Shown piece after piece: positions 8,457 to 16,220 of a stretch of DNA of 64,000 nucleotides. Position 1 is the first letter of the stretch. The number at the start of each line of letters is the position of its first letter. The notes under the pieces were generated by a model. It did not search any database. It had not been told where the DNA came from and saw nothing but the letters and a program-made list of their open reading frames with translations. The stretch is from contig NZ_QRBE01000002.1 in the NCBI RefSeq assembly GCF_003363155.1, forward strand, positions 79,785 to 143,784. The letters are read 5' to 3'. Source of the stretch: Dyella monticola. Its GTDB lineage: Bacteria; Pseudomonadota; Gammaproteobacteria; Xanthomonadales; Rhodanobacteraceae. Position numbers and translations under genes: made by a program.

Positions 8457-9200
8457 ATGTCTCAGAAAAAAACCACTGCGACGCTACTTTTCGATCTTGA
8501 TGGAACCTTGGTCGATACGGATGTCCTTCATCTGAAGGCATACAACACACTCCTTCAAACATTCGACCGGCACATTGATGAGGACTATTACAAGACCTAT
8601 GTGATGGGCTTTTCCAACGACGAGATCATGCGCAAGCTGTTCCCTGCCGAGAGCAGCAGCAAGCACGCGCAATACGCCAACCAAAAAGAGGAGATCGTCC
8701 GTTCCCTGTTTACCGATCTCACGCCGACCCCTGGATTACTGGAACTGCTGCAGCGTGCGGAGCTGTTCTGCTGTCGCATGGCGGTGGTGACCAATGCTCC
8801 GCGACAGAACGCGGAGCTGCTGCTAAGCGGACTCGGACTGCGGGATCGATTCAAGACGGTCGTCCTCGGCGAGGAGCTTGCCCATGGTAAACCGCACCCG
8901 CTGCCGTATTTGACTGCCCTGGAGCTTCTGGGCGCGCGCGCGGAAAGTGCTTTTGCCTTCGAGGATTCGTACTCGGGTGTAAAATCGGCGTCCTCCGCAG
9001 GCCTGCGCACTTTCGGCTTGCTGACGTCACTGCCGGAGTCGAAGTTACTTGAAGCCGGTGCGGTGCGCGCGATAGGGAATTTCCTCGATCCGATCATGCG
9101 CGCCATGCTCTATCCGCTGTTTGATGTGGAAGCGCCGGAACTAGACGAATACACCTGTGCGGACAGGAATGACCTGGCAGAGAGCGCACATGACGACTGA
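8457..9200 (+). CDS. HAD-superfamily hydrolase, beta-phosphoglucomutase-like (second copy)
   Basis: 247 residues from the ATG at 8457; an in-frame ATG at 8382 lies inside the previous gene and is less likely. Motif I is LLFDLDGTLVDTDVLHLKAYN with the DxDGT pattern of the beta-PGM/phosphatase subgroup. Motif II is VVTNAPRQNAE, the Lys is in LAHGKPHPLPYL, and motif IV is AFEDSYSGVKSA. It could be a phosphatase or a hexose/pentose phosphomutase; a mutase would fit beside a pentose-1-phosphate-forming MTAP. Its last 11 bases overlap the MFS start. Confidence 0.83.
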   Translation: MSQKKTTATLLFDLDGTLVDTDVLHLKAYNTLLQTFDRHIDEDYYKTYVMGFSNDEIMRKLFPAESSSKHAQYANQKEEIVRSLFTDLTPTPGLLELLQRAELFCCRMAVVTNAPRQNAELLLSGLGLRDRFKTVVLGEELAHGKPHPLPYLTALELLGARAESAFAFEDSYSGVKSASSAGLRTFGLLTSLPESKLLEAGAVRAIGNFLDPIMRAMLYPLFDVEAPELDEYTCADRNDLAESAHDD

Positions 9201-10425
9201 CCCCGGCCACGCGCACGCGGGAAGCTTGCATGGTGCCGAGCGAATCGCGCGCTGGTCGGTGGTAGGAGCTTTTTGCGCATTCGGCATGATGTGGGGCATC
9301 TGTCACGTCGTGCTGGTCGATCTTCAAGAGGCGCTCAAGCTTTCCACTGGAGCGCTGGGCGCGGCCATGACCTTCGGCGTGTCGGCTTCGATCCCCAGCA
9401 TGCTCATCAGCGGGCGTCTGGTCGATAAGCTCGGCCCGAGGGCGTTGATGGCCATGACGGCACTGCTTCTAGCAGCCGGCCTGCTGTGCTTTGCCCTGGC
9501 GAGAAACTATGTGACGTTTTGCGCTGGGATGGCGATTCTCTATGGATCGTCCGGTGCATACGACGTAGCCATCAACGCCGCGGCCATACATATCGAGCGC
9601 ATCAACCAGCGACGCGTAATTGCTTATTTCCACGGCGCGTTCAGCGGCGTTGCTGCGATTTCGGGCCTTTCCGCCGGTTATCTGCTTTCCATTGCCGTTC
9701 CCTTCCGGTGGATCTACATAGGGCTTGCCGTGCTCATGCTCATGGTAAGCATACTAATCACCAGCAACCCCGTGCTTGCGCATGCCAAGGTATCGCCGCC
9801 GAAGCCGGCTGGCGGAAACTTCAGTGCGATCAAGCTGCTGCTGGTGCCGACGGTGCTGCTGGTCGCGGCGATTACCACCTTGAGCTTCCTATCGGAGAAC
9901 GCGCTCCAGACTTGGTCGAGCATCTATTTGCGCATTTCGCTTGGCGTTCCTGTGCTGGTCGGATCGATCGGGCCGGCCGGCGTATACGCAGCCATGTCGC
10001 TCGGGCGCTTTATTACCGGATATGTCGTGACGCGTCTTGGCAGGTGCGCGTTGCTGCGTATCTCCGGTGTACTTACCGCGCTGGGCATGGTCATCGCGCT
10101 GTCCAGCACGACTCCGTGGATCGTGATTGCCGGCTTCCTGTTCTGCGGCGTGGCCCAGTCAGGCATTGCGCCGGTGGCGTATTCGATCGGTGGCGACGTT
10201 GCGCCGGACAAGGCCGGGCAGGTGACGTCGATTATTACAACCATCAGTTACACGGGTTTCCTGAGCGGTCCTGCACTCATTGGTGGGTTGGCCGAGTTTT
10301 ACGGATTGAGGTTTGCGCTCGGCTTAGTGATCGTGGGTGGCGTTCTCATCTCGATACTGGCGCTTTACATCAAGGAGCCAAAGCCAGTGCAACAAAGCCT
10401 GTCCAGCTACGCGCTCGAATCCTAG
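9190..10425 (+). CDS. Major facilitator superfamily transporter
   Basis: 411 residues from ATG 9190, which overlaps the end of the HAD gene; an earlier in-frame ATG at 9157 is less likely. About twelve hydrophobic helices are visible. The loop 2-3 motif A-like stretch ISGRLVDKLGPRALM supports MFS. In a biosynthetic operon it most likely exports the product or imports a precursor across the inner membrane. The neighbouring binding-protein-fold gene has no ABC partner, so this is the only transporter of the locus. Confidence 0.85.
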   Translation: MTTDPGHAHAGSLHGAERIARWSVVGAFCAFGMMWGICHVVLVDLQEALKLSTGALGAAMTFGVSASIPSMLISGRLVDKLGPRALMAMTALLLAAGLLCFALARNYVTFCAGMAILYGSSGAYDVAINAAAIHIERINQRRVIAYFHGAFSGVAAISGLSAGYLLSIAVPFRWIYIGLAVLMLMVSILITSNPVLAHAKVSPPKPAGGNFSAIKLLLVPTVLLVAAITTLSFLSENALQTWSSIYLRISLGVPVLVGSIGPAGVYAAMSLGRFITGYVVTRLGRCALLRISGVLTALGMVIALSSTTPWIVIAGFLFCGVAQSGIAPVAYSIGGDVAPDKAGQVTSIITTISYTGFLSGPALIGGLAEFYGLRFALGLVIVGGVLISILALYIKEPKPVQQSLSSYALES

Positions 10426-10546
10426 CGGCCGGACGGGCAGGTCTCGATACGTCGATGCCTCGTTCACCACGTGATGGTGGAACGCTCCGACGCTCATCGC
10501 TTTGTCTGGTTATTCATCGTCAATGATTGTTGCCGGGAGGTCATCG

Positions 10547-12067
10547 ATGTCATCCATCACGGAAGTCAGCCTTCGCTCTGCGCCATTTGACTGCTTTTCG
10601 AGCCTGATCGGGTCCGGTGGCGTGAGAGAGATCGCAGAGCTCGCAAAGCGCGCCTCGGGTCAGTTACATGGCCGGACGTGGTGGCATATCAATTCAACTT
10701 CGCGCGGCGGCGGCGTGGCGGAAATGCTGCAGTCGCAGCTGGCATATGCGCGCGGACTGGGCATCCATACGCGTTGGCTCGTGCTTGGCGGACGTGCAGA
10801 TTTCTTCAAGATCACCAAGCGCATGCACCATGCTTTTCACGGTGCGCTTGGCGATGGATCCGACCTGGGAGAAAAAGAACGGATCATCTACGAAGCGACG
10901 CTCAAGGAAAACATTCCGCAACTTCTCGTCCTCATTAAGCCCGGGGACATTGTGCTTCTGCACGACCCGCAGAGCGCGGGGTTGGCGCCGGCACTGGTCA
11001 AGCACGGGGCCACGGTTCTCTGGCGCAGCCACATCGGCGCTGATGTGGTGAATGAACATACGGATCTGGCCTGGGATTTCGTCGGGCCTTACTTGAGGCA
11101 CGTTTTTGCAACGGTGTTTTCCAGAAAGGAATACATCCCGGAGTTTCTAAAGTCGCAACGCAGCTTTGTCATTACGCCTTCCATCGACGCGTTCTCACCC
11201 AAGAATCAGGATATGGATGAGAAAACGGTCAAATCCATCCTTGTCCATACTGGCTTGATACGCGGCGAAGCAACGGCGGAAGTGTTGCCGCACTTCACGC
11301 GAGAGGACGGGACGCCTGCGCTGGTCACATCCAAAGCCGACATCGTCCGTGAGGGTGCGGGTCCAGGTTGGGAGACGCCGCTGATCGTGCAGGTGTCGCG
11401 TTGGGACCCGCTGAAGGATCCGGTCGGGGTCATTCGTGGGTTTGTCAATCTCATCCTCCGCGTTGTTTCCGTTGACGCTCATTTGGCGCTTGTGGGGCCT
11501 GATGTCACGTCGGTTGCGGATGATCCGGAAGGGCGTGCCGTACTCGACAGCGTGATCGGCGCCTGGAAGTTGTTGCCCTCACCCATCAGACAGCGCATTC
11601 ATCTCGTGTCCTTGCCGATGGAGGACCGAGAGGAAAATGCCGCCATCGTCAACGCCATACAGCGGCACGCCGCGATCATCGTGCAAAAGAGCCTGAAGGA
11701 AGGCTTCGGCCTTACCGTGACCGAAGCCATGTGGAAAGGACGTCCGGTGGTGGCGAGTGCCGTTGGCGGCATCCAGGACCAGATTGTTCATGGCCAGCAC
11801 GGACTATTGCTGACCGATCCCCATGACGAGCTCGCCTTTAGCGAAGCGCTCGAGAAACTTAGCCATGATCAATGCCTGGCGACACAGCTGGGGGTTCAGG
11901 CGACGGAGCGCGTGCGCGACCTGTTCCTGGCCTCCTATCACCTCAAGCAGTACGCCCGCGTCCTGGATGCGATTGATTCGGCGCAAGAGGTTCAGGTGCC
12001 GGCCAACGGGGCAAGCCATCCTTCGCAAGAAGTCGTGGATGAGATGCGGTCGCCGGTCAATGGATGA
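10547..12067 (+). CDS. GT4 glycosyltransferase, trehalose synthase (TreT)-like
   Basis: 506 residues from ATG 10547, preceded by GGGAGG at 10535-10540. The start at 10502 lacks such a site. TreT/trehalose-phosphorylase features are TWWHINSTSRGGGVAEML (about 45-62), FFKITKRMHHAFHG, LLHDPQSAGL and the GT4 EX7E site EGFGLTVTEAMWKGRPV near residue 390. The retaining GT-B fold would transfer glucose from an NDP-glucose to an acceptor, glucose in TreT itself. The 120-base gap from the MFS gene suggests a separate translation unit, but orientation and context tie it to the cluster. The acceptor may be the cluster's product. Confidence 0.8.
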   Translation: MSSITEVSLRSAPFDCFSSLIGSGGVREIAELAKRASGQLHGRTWWHINSTSRGGGVAEMLQSQLAYARGLGIHTRWLVLGGRADFFKITKRMHHAFHGALGDGSDLGEKERIIYEATLKENIPQLLVLIKPGDIVLLHDPQSAGLAPALVKHGATVLWRSHIGADVVNEHTDLAWDFVGPYLRHVFATVFSRKEYIPEFLKSQRSFVITPSIDAFSPKNQDMDEKTVKSILVHTGLIRGEATAEVLPHFTREDGTPALVTSKADIVREGAGPGWETPLIVQVSRWDPLKDPVGVIRGFVNLILRVVSVDAHLALVGPDVTSVADDPEGRAVLDSVIGAWKLLPSPIRQRIHLVSLPMEDREENAAIVNAIQRHAAIIVQKSLKEGFGLTVTEAMWKGRPVVASAVGGIQDQIVHGQHGLLLTDPHDELAFSEALEKLSHDQCLATQLGVQATERVRDLFLASYHLKQYARVLDAIDSAQEVQVPANGASHPSQEVVDEMRSPVNG

Positions 12068-12196
12068 GTGGCGCGCATAGTCGGTGCCGGTCGATGACGC
12101 ATGGATCATTTCTGCAAAGGGGCAGCCACGGGTTTACAAATACAAGAGCTCATCCGTAAGAAGCATCTGCTTCCGTAGTGGGGAGGGTTGCGCCAC

Positions 12197-12391
12197 GTGT
12201 ATCGATTCGACCCGCGCGCCAATCGCCTGAATAAACAGAAAGGGTTCAAAGTGCTAAAGGGGCTTCGTCGGACGACGGAAGACCAGTGGGTGAAGTCGAA
12301 CTCAGCGGCACCCATGCCGATCAAACGCGGTCCTGTCAAAATCATTGTCAACAAGACGACGCGACGACAGGTAGCGAAGGAAATCGCTTAG
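12197..12391 (+). CDS. Small basic hypothetical protein
   Basis: 64 residues from GTG 12197, nine bases after a GGGAGGG purine run; a TTG at 12188 is too close to that run. It is rich in Lys and Arg (NRLNKQKGFKVLKGLRRTT), with no recognised domain. It follows the biosynthetic cluster but is not obviously part of it. It could be a chance frame. Confidence 0.3.
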   Translation: MYRFDPRANRLNKQKGFKVLKGLRRTTEDQWVKSNSAAPMPIKRGPVKIIVNKTTRRQVAKEIA

Positions 12392-12965
12392 GGTTCCGAC
12401 ATAGACAGTTGTTTTCGTATCTGCACATTCCAGGCTTGCACGCGAAGCTTTATCTACGTGCCAAGGTGCTTTGAGAGCCGAAGAGACGATCAAGTTCTTA
12501 TGCCCGTTTCCGATCGACAGCAGACATTGAAGATTCCGCAAAGATAGGGGAATAACTTGCCTTATTGTCTTCGAGCATTGATCGGACGCCACGACGGCGT
12601 GCCGAGGATTGGTTGGTATGCGGATGTTGCGGGCGATAACGTTCGCTTCCGAACTAAAGCAAACATCGGTGATTCAGATAACCTGTCAGACTGAGCTGAT
12701 GGCGTTGATGAGCGTTCAATGCGTTGAAGAGTGGCGAGTTTGATGCGCTCGCGCTGTTGGCCAAAGCGGCACTCTCGGCTACATGATCAGCTGCAACCCA
12801 TGCTTGCCATGCAAGCATGGGGCGAGATGTGCACGAAAGGCGACTTTAGAAAGTGCAGCTACTTGCGGAATCGGAGGAAGACGAGAAGTTATCAGGAGCA
12901 GATCAGGTCGGCCTCTCCACACTATGCCTAGCTTGTAAAGGTCATGCTGCTCCTAGGAGCGTCGA
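12392..12965 (+). other. Intergenic stretch with no supported gene
   Basis: Only short frames are present and none has a good ribosome site or recognisable protein. A 9-bp inverted repeat with a 5-base loop lies at 12798-12820 (CCATGCTTG/CAAGCATGG) without a T-run. It marks the border between the biosynthetic operon and the accessory region. Confidence 0.6.
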
Positions 12966-14156
12966 TCACTGATGACCATTTTGCTCCCCAAGATTTGGGC
13001 ATGATGCGGTGCCGATTAGCGCCTTGAAGTCGATAAGATATGTAGTGCTGGCCATCGACTCTTTGACGTAAAGCTTGTTGTCTGACGGGAACACGACCCG
13101 CAGTTCTTTTGACTGTGACGGATGTTGCGTGTCGACGATCGACTCCGGCACTCCGTCATGCACGGCGCTGTTGAAGAGCAGGACCGTACATGGCCGCTCA
13201 TCGGTCGCGGTCGAGAGTAAGGCGAACGATGCTAGGCGCGCACCCAAGGGCGGAATCATTCCGATAAAACCGAGGAGAAAGAGGGCCAAGCAAACGGCAT
13301 GCTTAAGGATATTTGGGTACCAGCCCTGGGTCACACGCCACGCCACCCAAATTTGAAATGCTGTAGCTGCAATCATGATCGCGGCGAATGCCACCCCGCG
13401 CGTGGCTACATCCAGCGTTGTCAACGTTACAATCGAATTGAGCAGAGCGTACATTGCCCAAAATGCCACTAAGGCTTGGAGGATGAGGCTGAATAGCAGT
13501 GTGCTGTAGAAGCTCGTGCTCGCAGGATTTGGCTCATTTAAAGCACAGCGAAGAGCTGGTTGCGCCGAGACAGTCTGAAACAAAATGATAGCGAACAAGA
13601 CAAGCAGTCCGGCCCATAATGGTGTGTCCGGCCAGATACTGTCCCAAGCGATGACGACCGTCCAGGCCACAGCGGATAGCACTCCCATTCCCACCCAATA
13701 GAATCGGATGATGCGGGCTGTACGCTGGCCTCCAGGATCGGCAGCTGACGCGGAGTCAACCGGAAAGCACAACTGAGCCAAGCTTGTTGAATTCTTGCGA
13801 AGGGGATGGGTGAGCACCATGGCCGGACCAGCGACCCCAGTGACTATGCATCCTACGGCCATGCACACGATGGCTGCCAATGATGGCAGAGCAGTTAGCA
13901 TGTTGCTGCTAGTGAAACCGATGGGCAATTTAAACTCATGTCGAAAATCAGACCACAGCAGCGCAGCTATGCTGATGGCAATGCCTGCCAGTGGCGCGGC
14001 ACGTTTGGCCATCCAAGCAAGGAGGCGGGACACCAAGCCGAATGGGGTGATGGTTGGGATCTCAAGTTGTTCGGCGGCTTCTTTTAGCACAACGTCGTCC
14101 TTGTTCCATTGAGTATTGCAGTACCTACGGCTGCGACCGCCATTGGGACACACCAC
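12966..14156 (-). CDS. Uncharacterised multi-pass membrane protein
   Basis: Up to 396 residues. The GTG start at 14156 is uncertain, and a GTG near 14090 is possible. There is a soluble N-terminus of about 40 residues, then roughly eight hydrophobic segments (for example AAPLAGIAISIAALLW, AIVCMAVGCIVTGVAGPAMV, VLSAVAWTVVIAW, VCLALFLLGFIGMIPPLGA). A C-terminal soluble tail of about 90 residues follows, containing LRVVFPSDNKLYVKESMAS. I do not recognise the family. It is isolated, with no operon partner on its strand nearby. Confidence 0.6.
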   Translation of the reverse strand: MVCPNGGRSRRYCNTQWNKDDVVLKEAAEQLEIPTITPFGLVSRLLAWMAKRAAPLAGIAISIAALLWSDFRHEFKLPIGFTSSNMLTALPSLAAIVCMAVGCIVTGVAGPAMVLTHPLRKNSTSLAQLCFPVDSASAADPGGQRTARIIRFYWVGMGVLSAVAWTVVIAWDSIWPDTPLWAGLLVLFAIILFQTVSAQPALRCALNEPNPASTSFYSTLLFSLILQALVAFWAMYALLNSIVTLTTLDVATRGVAFAAIMIAATAFQIWVAWRVTQGWYPNILKHAVCLALFLLGFIGMIPPLGARLASFALLSTATDERPCTVLLFNSAVHDGVPESIVDTQHPSQSKELRVVFPSDNKLYVKESMASTTYLIDFKALIGTASCPNLGEQNGHQ

Positions 14157-14194
14157 ACATCGACGATAGCAGCCTTATGGATTCCAACTTGGTC

Positions 14195-14395
14195 TTAGAA
14201 AGAAGGGTCGCACGACAGATCAGGAAATAAACGGCCTCTGATCTCGGCAACAATGCTGTCTATCGCATCGATCGCCTCCTCCAGCGAAGCATAAGGCCCA
14301 AATATCTCCTCAGGCAGGCCGGGAAATCGAACGACTATCCAGTAGTCTCCCTTTTCATCGGACTCGACGCTAACGTCAAACTGTCGACGATTCAT
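14195..14395 (-). CDS. Small conserved-looking protein, HicB-like fold possible
   Basis: 66 residues. The ATG at 14395 is preceded on its strand by GGGAG at good spacing, so I chose it over the longer frame to 14485. It begins MNRRQFDVSVESDEKGDYWI and continues FPGLPEEIFGPYASLEEAID. The strand-strand-helix pattern with an aromatic YWIVVRFP resembles HicB-type antitoxins, but no HicA toxin gene is adjacent. Function is unknown. Confidence 0.55.
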   Translation of the reverse strand: MNRRQFDVSVESDEKGDYWIVVRFPGLPEEIFGPYASLEEAIDAIDSIVAEIRGRLFPDLSCDPSF

Positions 14396-14748
14396 CGCGA
14401 ACTCCCTGTGGTGCCGTTCGGGGATATCGGCCGCGCGACCGGTTACTTGAGGGGTGCAGTTCGGCTTGAATGCTGGCCAGGCCAAATGGGTATCGCAGCC
14501 GGCATATAGATGGGCGCACGAACCCGCGACGTTCGTTCAGATTGGGCGTTACTCAAAGGGGAGGCCGCGGTCCGCGCGTTGGCTGATGCAAACCATGAAC
14601 GCGAGTAACAAAAGTGGAACACGGACAAGGCGATTAGCTTGTGTTATCGGGGGTAGGTGGGGCGCGGCTTTCGATTCCAAACAAGCATTTGAGCGCTTGA
14701 TGGGACCCAGGCCACGTTACGGCATGCCCGCGACGGCCGGCCAAACGG

Positions 14749-15810
14749 TCACGCGTGGCCTGGAAGGGCAGGGGTGACTGTTTGCGGCGTATCACCGGGG
14801 GTGACCTCGGGTCGCGCGCGCTCCGTGGTGGCGGGCGGCTTCCCGGCGTCCACCCTGTGGGTGGCTTCTCCCGGAACAGCTACCGGCGTGGCATCGGGAC
14901 GGCGCAACTGGCTGAGCTCCCCGCGCAAGGCCGCCACTTCACGCTGTAGGGTTTGGCTGTCTGAATGGGTATGCTGGTCGAGCGCACGGATTTCTGGCGC
15001 CAGCGTAGGCGCTGGCGGATGTGCTGCGTAATGACCCAAGATCGTCTGGGCTACAATGACCAAGGCGCCACTGAAGCCCACTTGGAGAATCCAGCGCCCA
15101 CTGGTGCATGTATGTTCCCAAAGTCGGCTGGACGACCACACGCGTTCGTAGTGTGTCGCATTCGACGCTTTTGTCAGCTCGGGGCGGCAGCACCAGCGAC
15201 TGTAGTTGAGCCAGCGGACCCGTTGGCGCGTCCACCAGGATGGGCAGCCATCAATCCAATTAACCTGCATGTACGAGCGAAGGATACGCCAGTGCCGAGC
15301 TACCCGACGATCGGTCAGCTTGGTCGCATCGCGGAGAGTTTCCAGCGCCACCGCCTGCTCGGGAATCGTCTTCAACGGGCGAGGGAACACAAGCTCCACG
15401 CGCACCTGACCGGAGGGCAGCAGGCGGTAGCTCAACCCCAAGTTCCGTTGTTGGGCCGGTTCCATTTCATCCGAGCCGATGTACGTTTGTACAAGGACAC
15501 CCAGCGCCACGATGAACGGAGCTCGGGTATTCTGTTGACCTAACACGTACACCGTCGGCGATTCGTAGTAGGCACGTAAGCCATAGTGCTGGAGTAGGTA
15601 CGCGACCCGATCATCATCATCAGCTTCGCGCTTAGCTGTATCCTGGAAGCGCTGCACGGCATTTCGCTCGAAGACATCAAACGCCTTCTTCGCGGCTTCG
15701 CGTTGCCCGAACATTGTTTGGTGGGGCGTGGCGTCCTCTGTCGTCGCTGTCGCCTCAACGCTTGATTGCGCGGCGTCCGTACCGGCGCCATCCCCCATGC
15801 TGCTGACCAT
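14749..15810 (-). CDS. Uncharacterised single-span membrane protein
   Basis: 353 residues, ATG 15810 with GGAG seven bases upstream. The N-terminus is low-complexity Ala/Thr. A folded region of about 200 residues follows (YLLQHYGLRAYYESPTVYVL, LSYRLLPSGQVRVELVFPRP), then Trp-rich WIDGCPSWWTRQRVRWLNYS and one membrane helix near residue 250 (WILQVGFSGALVIVAQTIL). The tail is predicted coiled coil and then Pro/Thr-rich. It is probably anchored in the inner membrane with the long tail outside. I do not recognise it. Confidence 0.55.
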   Translation of the reverse strand: MVSSMGDGAGTDAAQSSVEATATTEDATPHQTMFGQREAAKKAFDVFERNAVQRFQDTAKREADDDDRVAYLLQHYGLRAYYESPTVYVLGQQNTRAPFIVALGVLVQTYIGSDEMEPAQQRNLGLSYRLLPSGQVRVELVFPRPLKTIPEQAVALETLRDATKLTDRRVARHWRILRSYMQVNWIDGCPSWWTRQRVRWLNYSRWCCRPELTKASNATHYERVWSSSRLWEHTCTSGRWILQVGFSGALVIVAQTILGHYAAHPPAPTLAPEIRALDQHTHSDSQTLQREVAALRGELSQLRRPDATPVAVPGEATHRVDAGKPPATTERARPEVTPGDTPQTVTPALPGHA

Positions 15811-15862
15811 CCTTCGCTCCTGCCGTGTTCCGCGTAGTGGCCATCGCCCACTCGTGAATATT

Positions 15863-15884
15863 TACTACAGCCGGAGCTGTAGTA
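15863..15884. promoter_or_regulatory. 22-bp perfect inverted repeat upstream of the 15810 gene
   Basis: TACTACAGC-CGGA-GCTGTAGTA: 9-bp arms and a 4-base spacer, centred about 63 bases upstream of the - strand gene starting at 15810. There is no T-run, so it is better explained as an operator than as a terminator. The cognate regulator is unknown. Confidence 0.35.
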
Positions 15885-16220
15885 CGTCTTCCTTAATGGT
15901 AATGCCGGTCAGGGGGCACGTACATTTGCCCTTCTCGGCATGCCTTGGAAGCGCAGTTTCGTCATGTACCGACTCGACGCCAAGCGGTCCGGCGCTCGGT
16001 GACCGCCACCTAATCGCGGCTGTTGTCCTATTGCTTGCACGCCGGCGCTGCTTTAGAAAACGGCTTAAAAGACCGCATGCTAGAGCGACGTACAAATGGA
16101 ACCGAGTGATGGATTCCACTGTGTGCCGCAGTTTGCGATGTCTGCCATCAAAATGTGGCTGGCGCTGACTGTCATGTCGTTGCAGGGTTTGTGATGGAGT
16201 TATTTCCAGAGCGCGAATCG
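15885..16220. other. Intergenic stretch with no supported gene
   Basis: The short + strand frames here lack a ribosome-binding site and a family match. The stretch lies between the GT25-GH16 gene and the membrane protein, both read leftward, so it should hold the promoter of the latter. Confidence 0.5.

Noticed and set aside
9486..10526. 346-residue + strand frame inside the MFS gene
   Set aside because: Out-of-frame shadow of the transporter gene: Arg/His/Cys-rich composition, no domain, no ribosome site.
12798..12820. Inverted repeat as a transcription terminator
   Set aside because: A 9-bp stem exists but there is no T-run and no gene ends close by.
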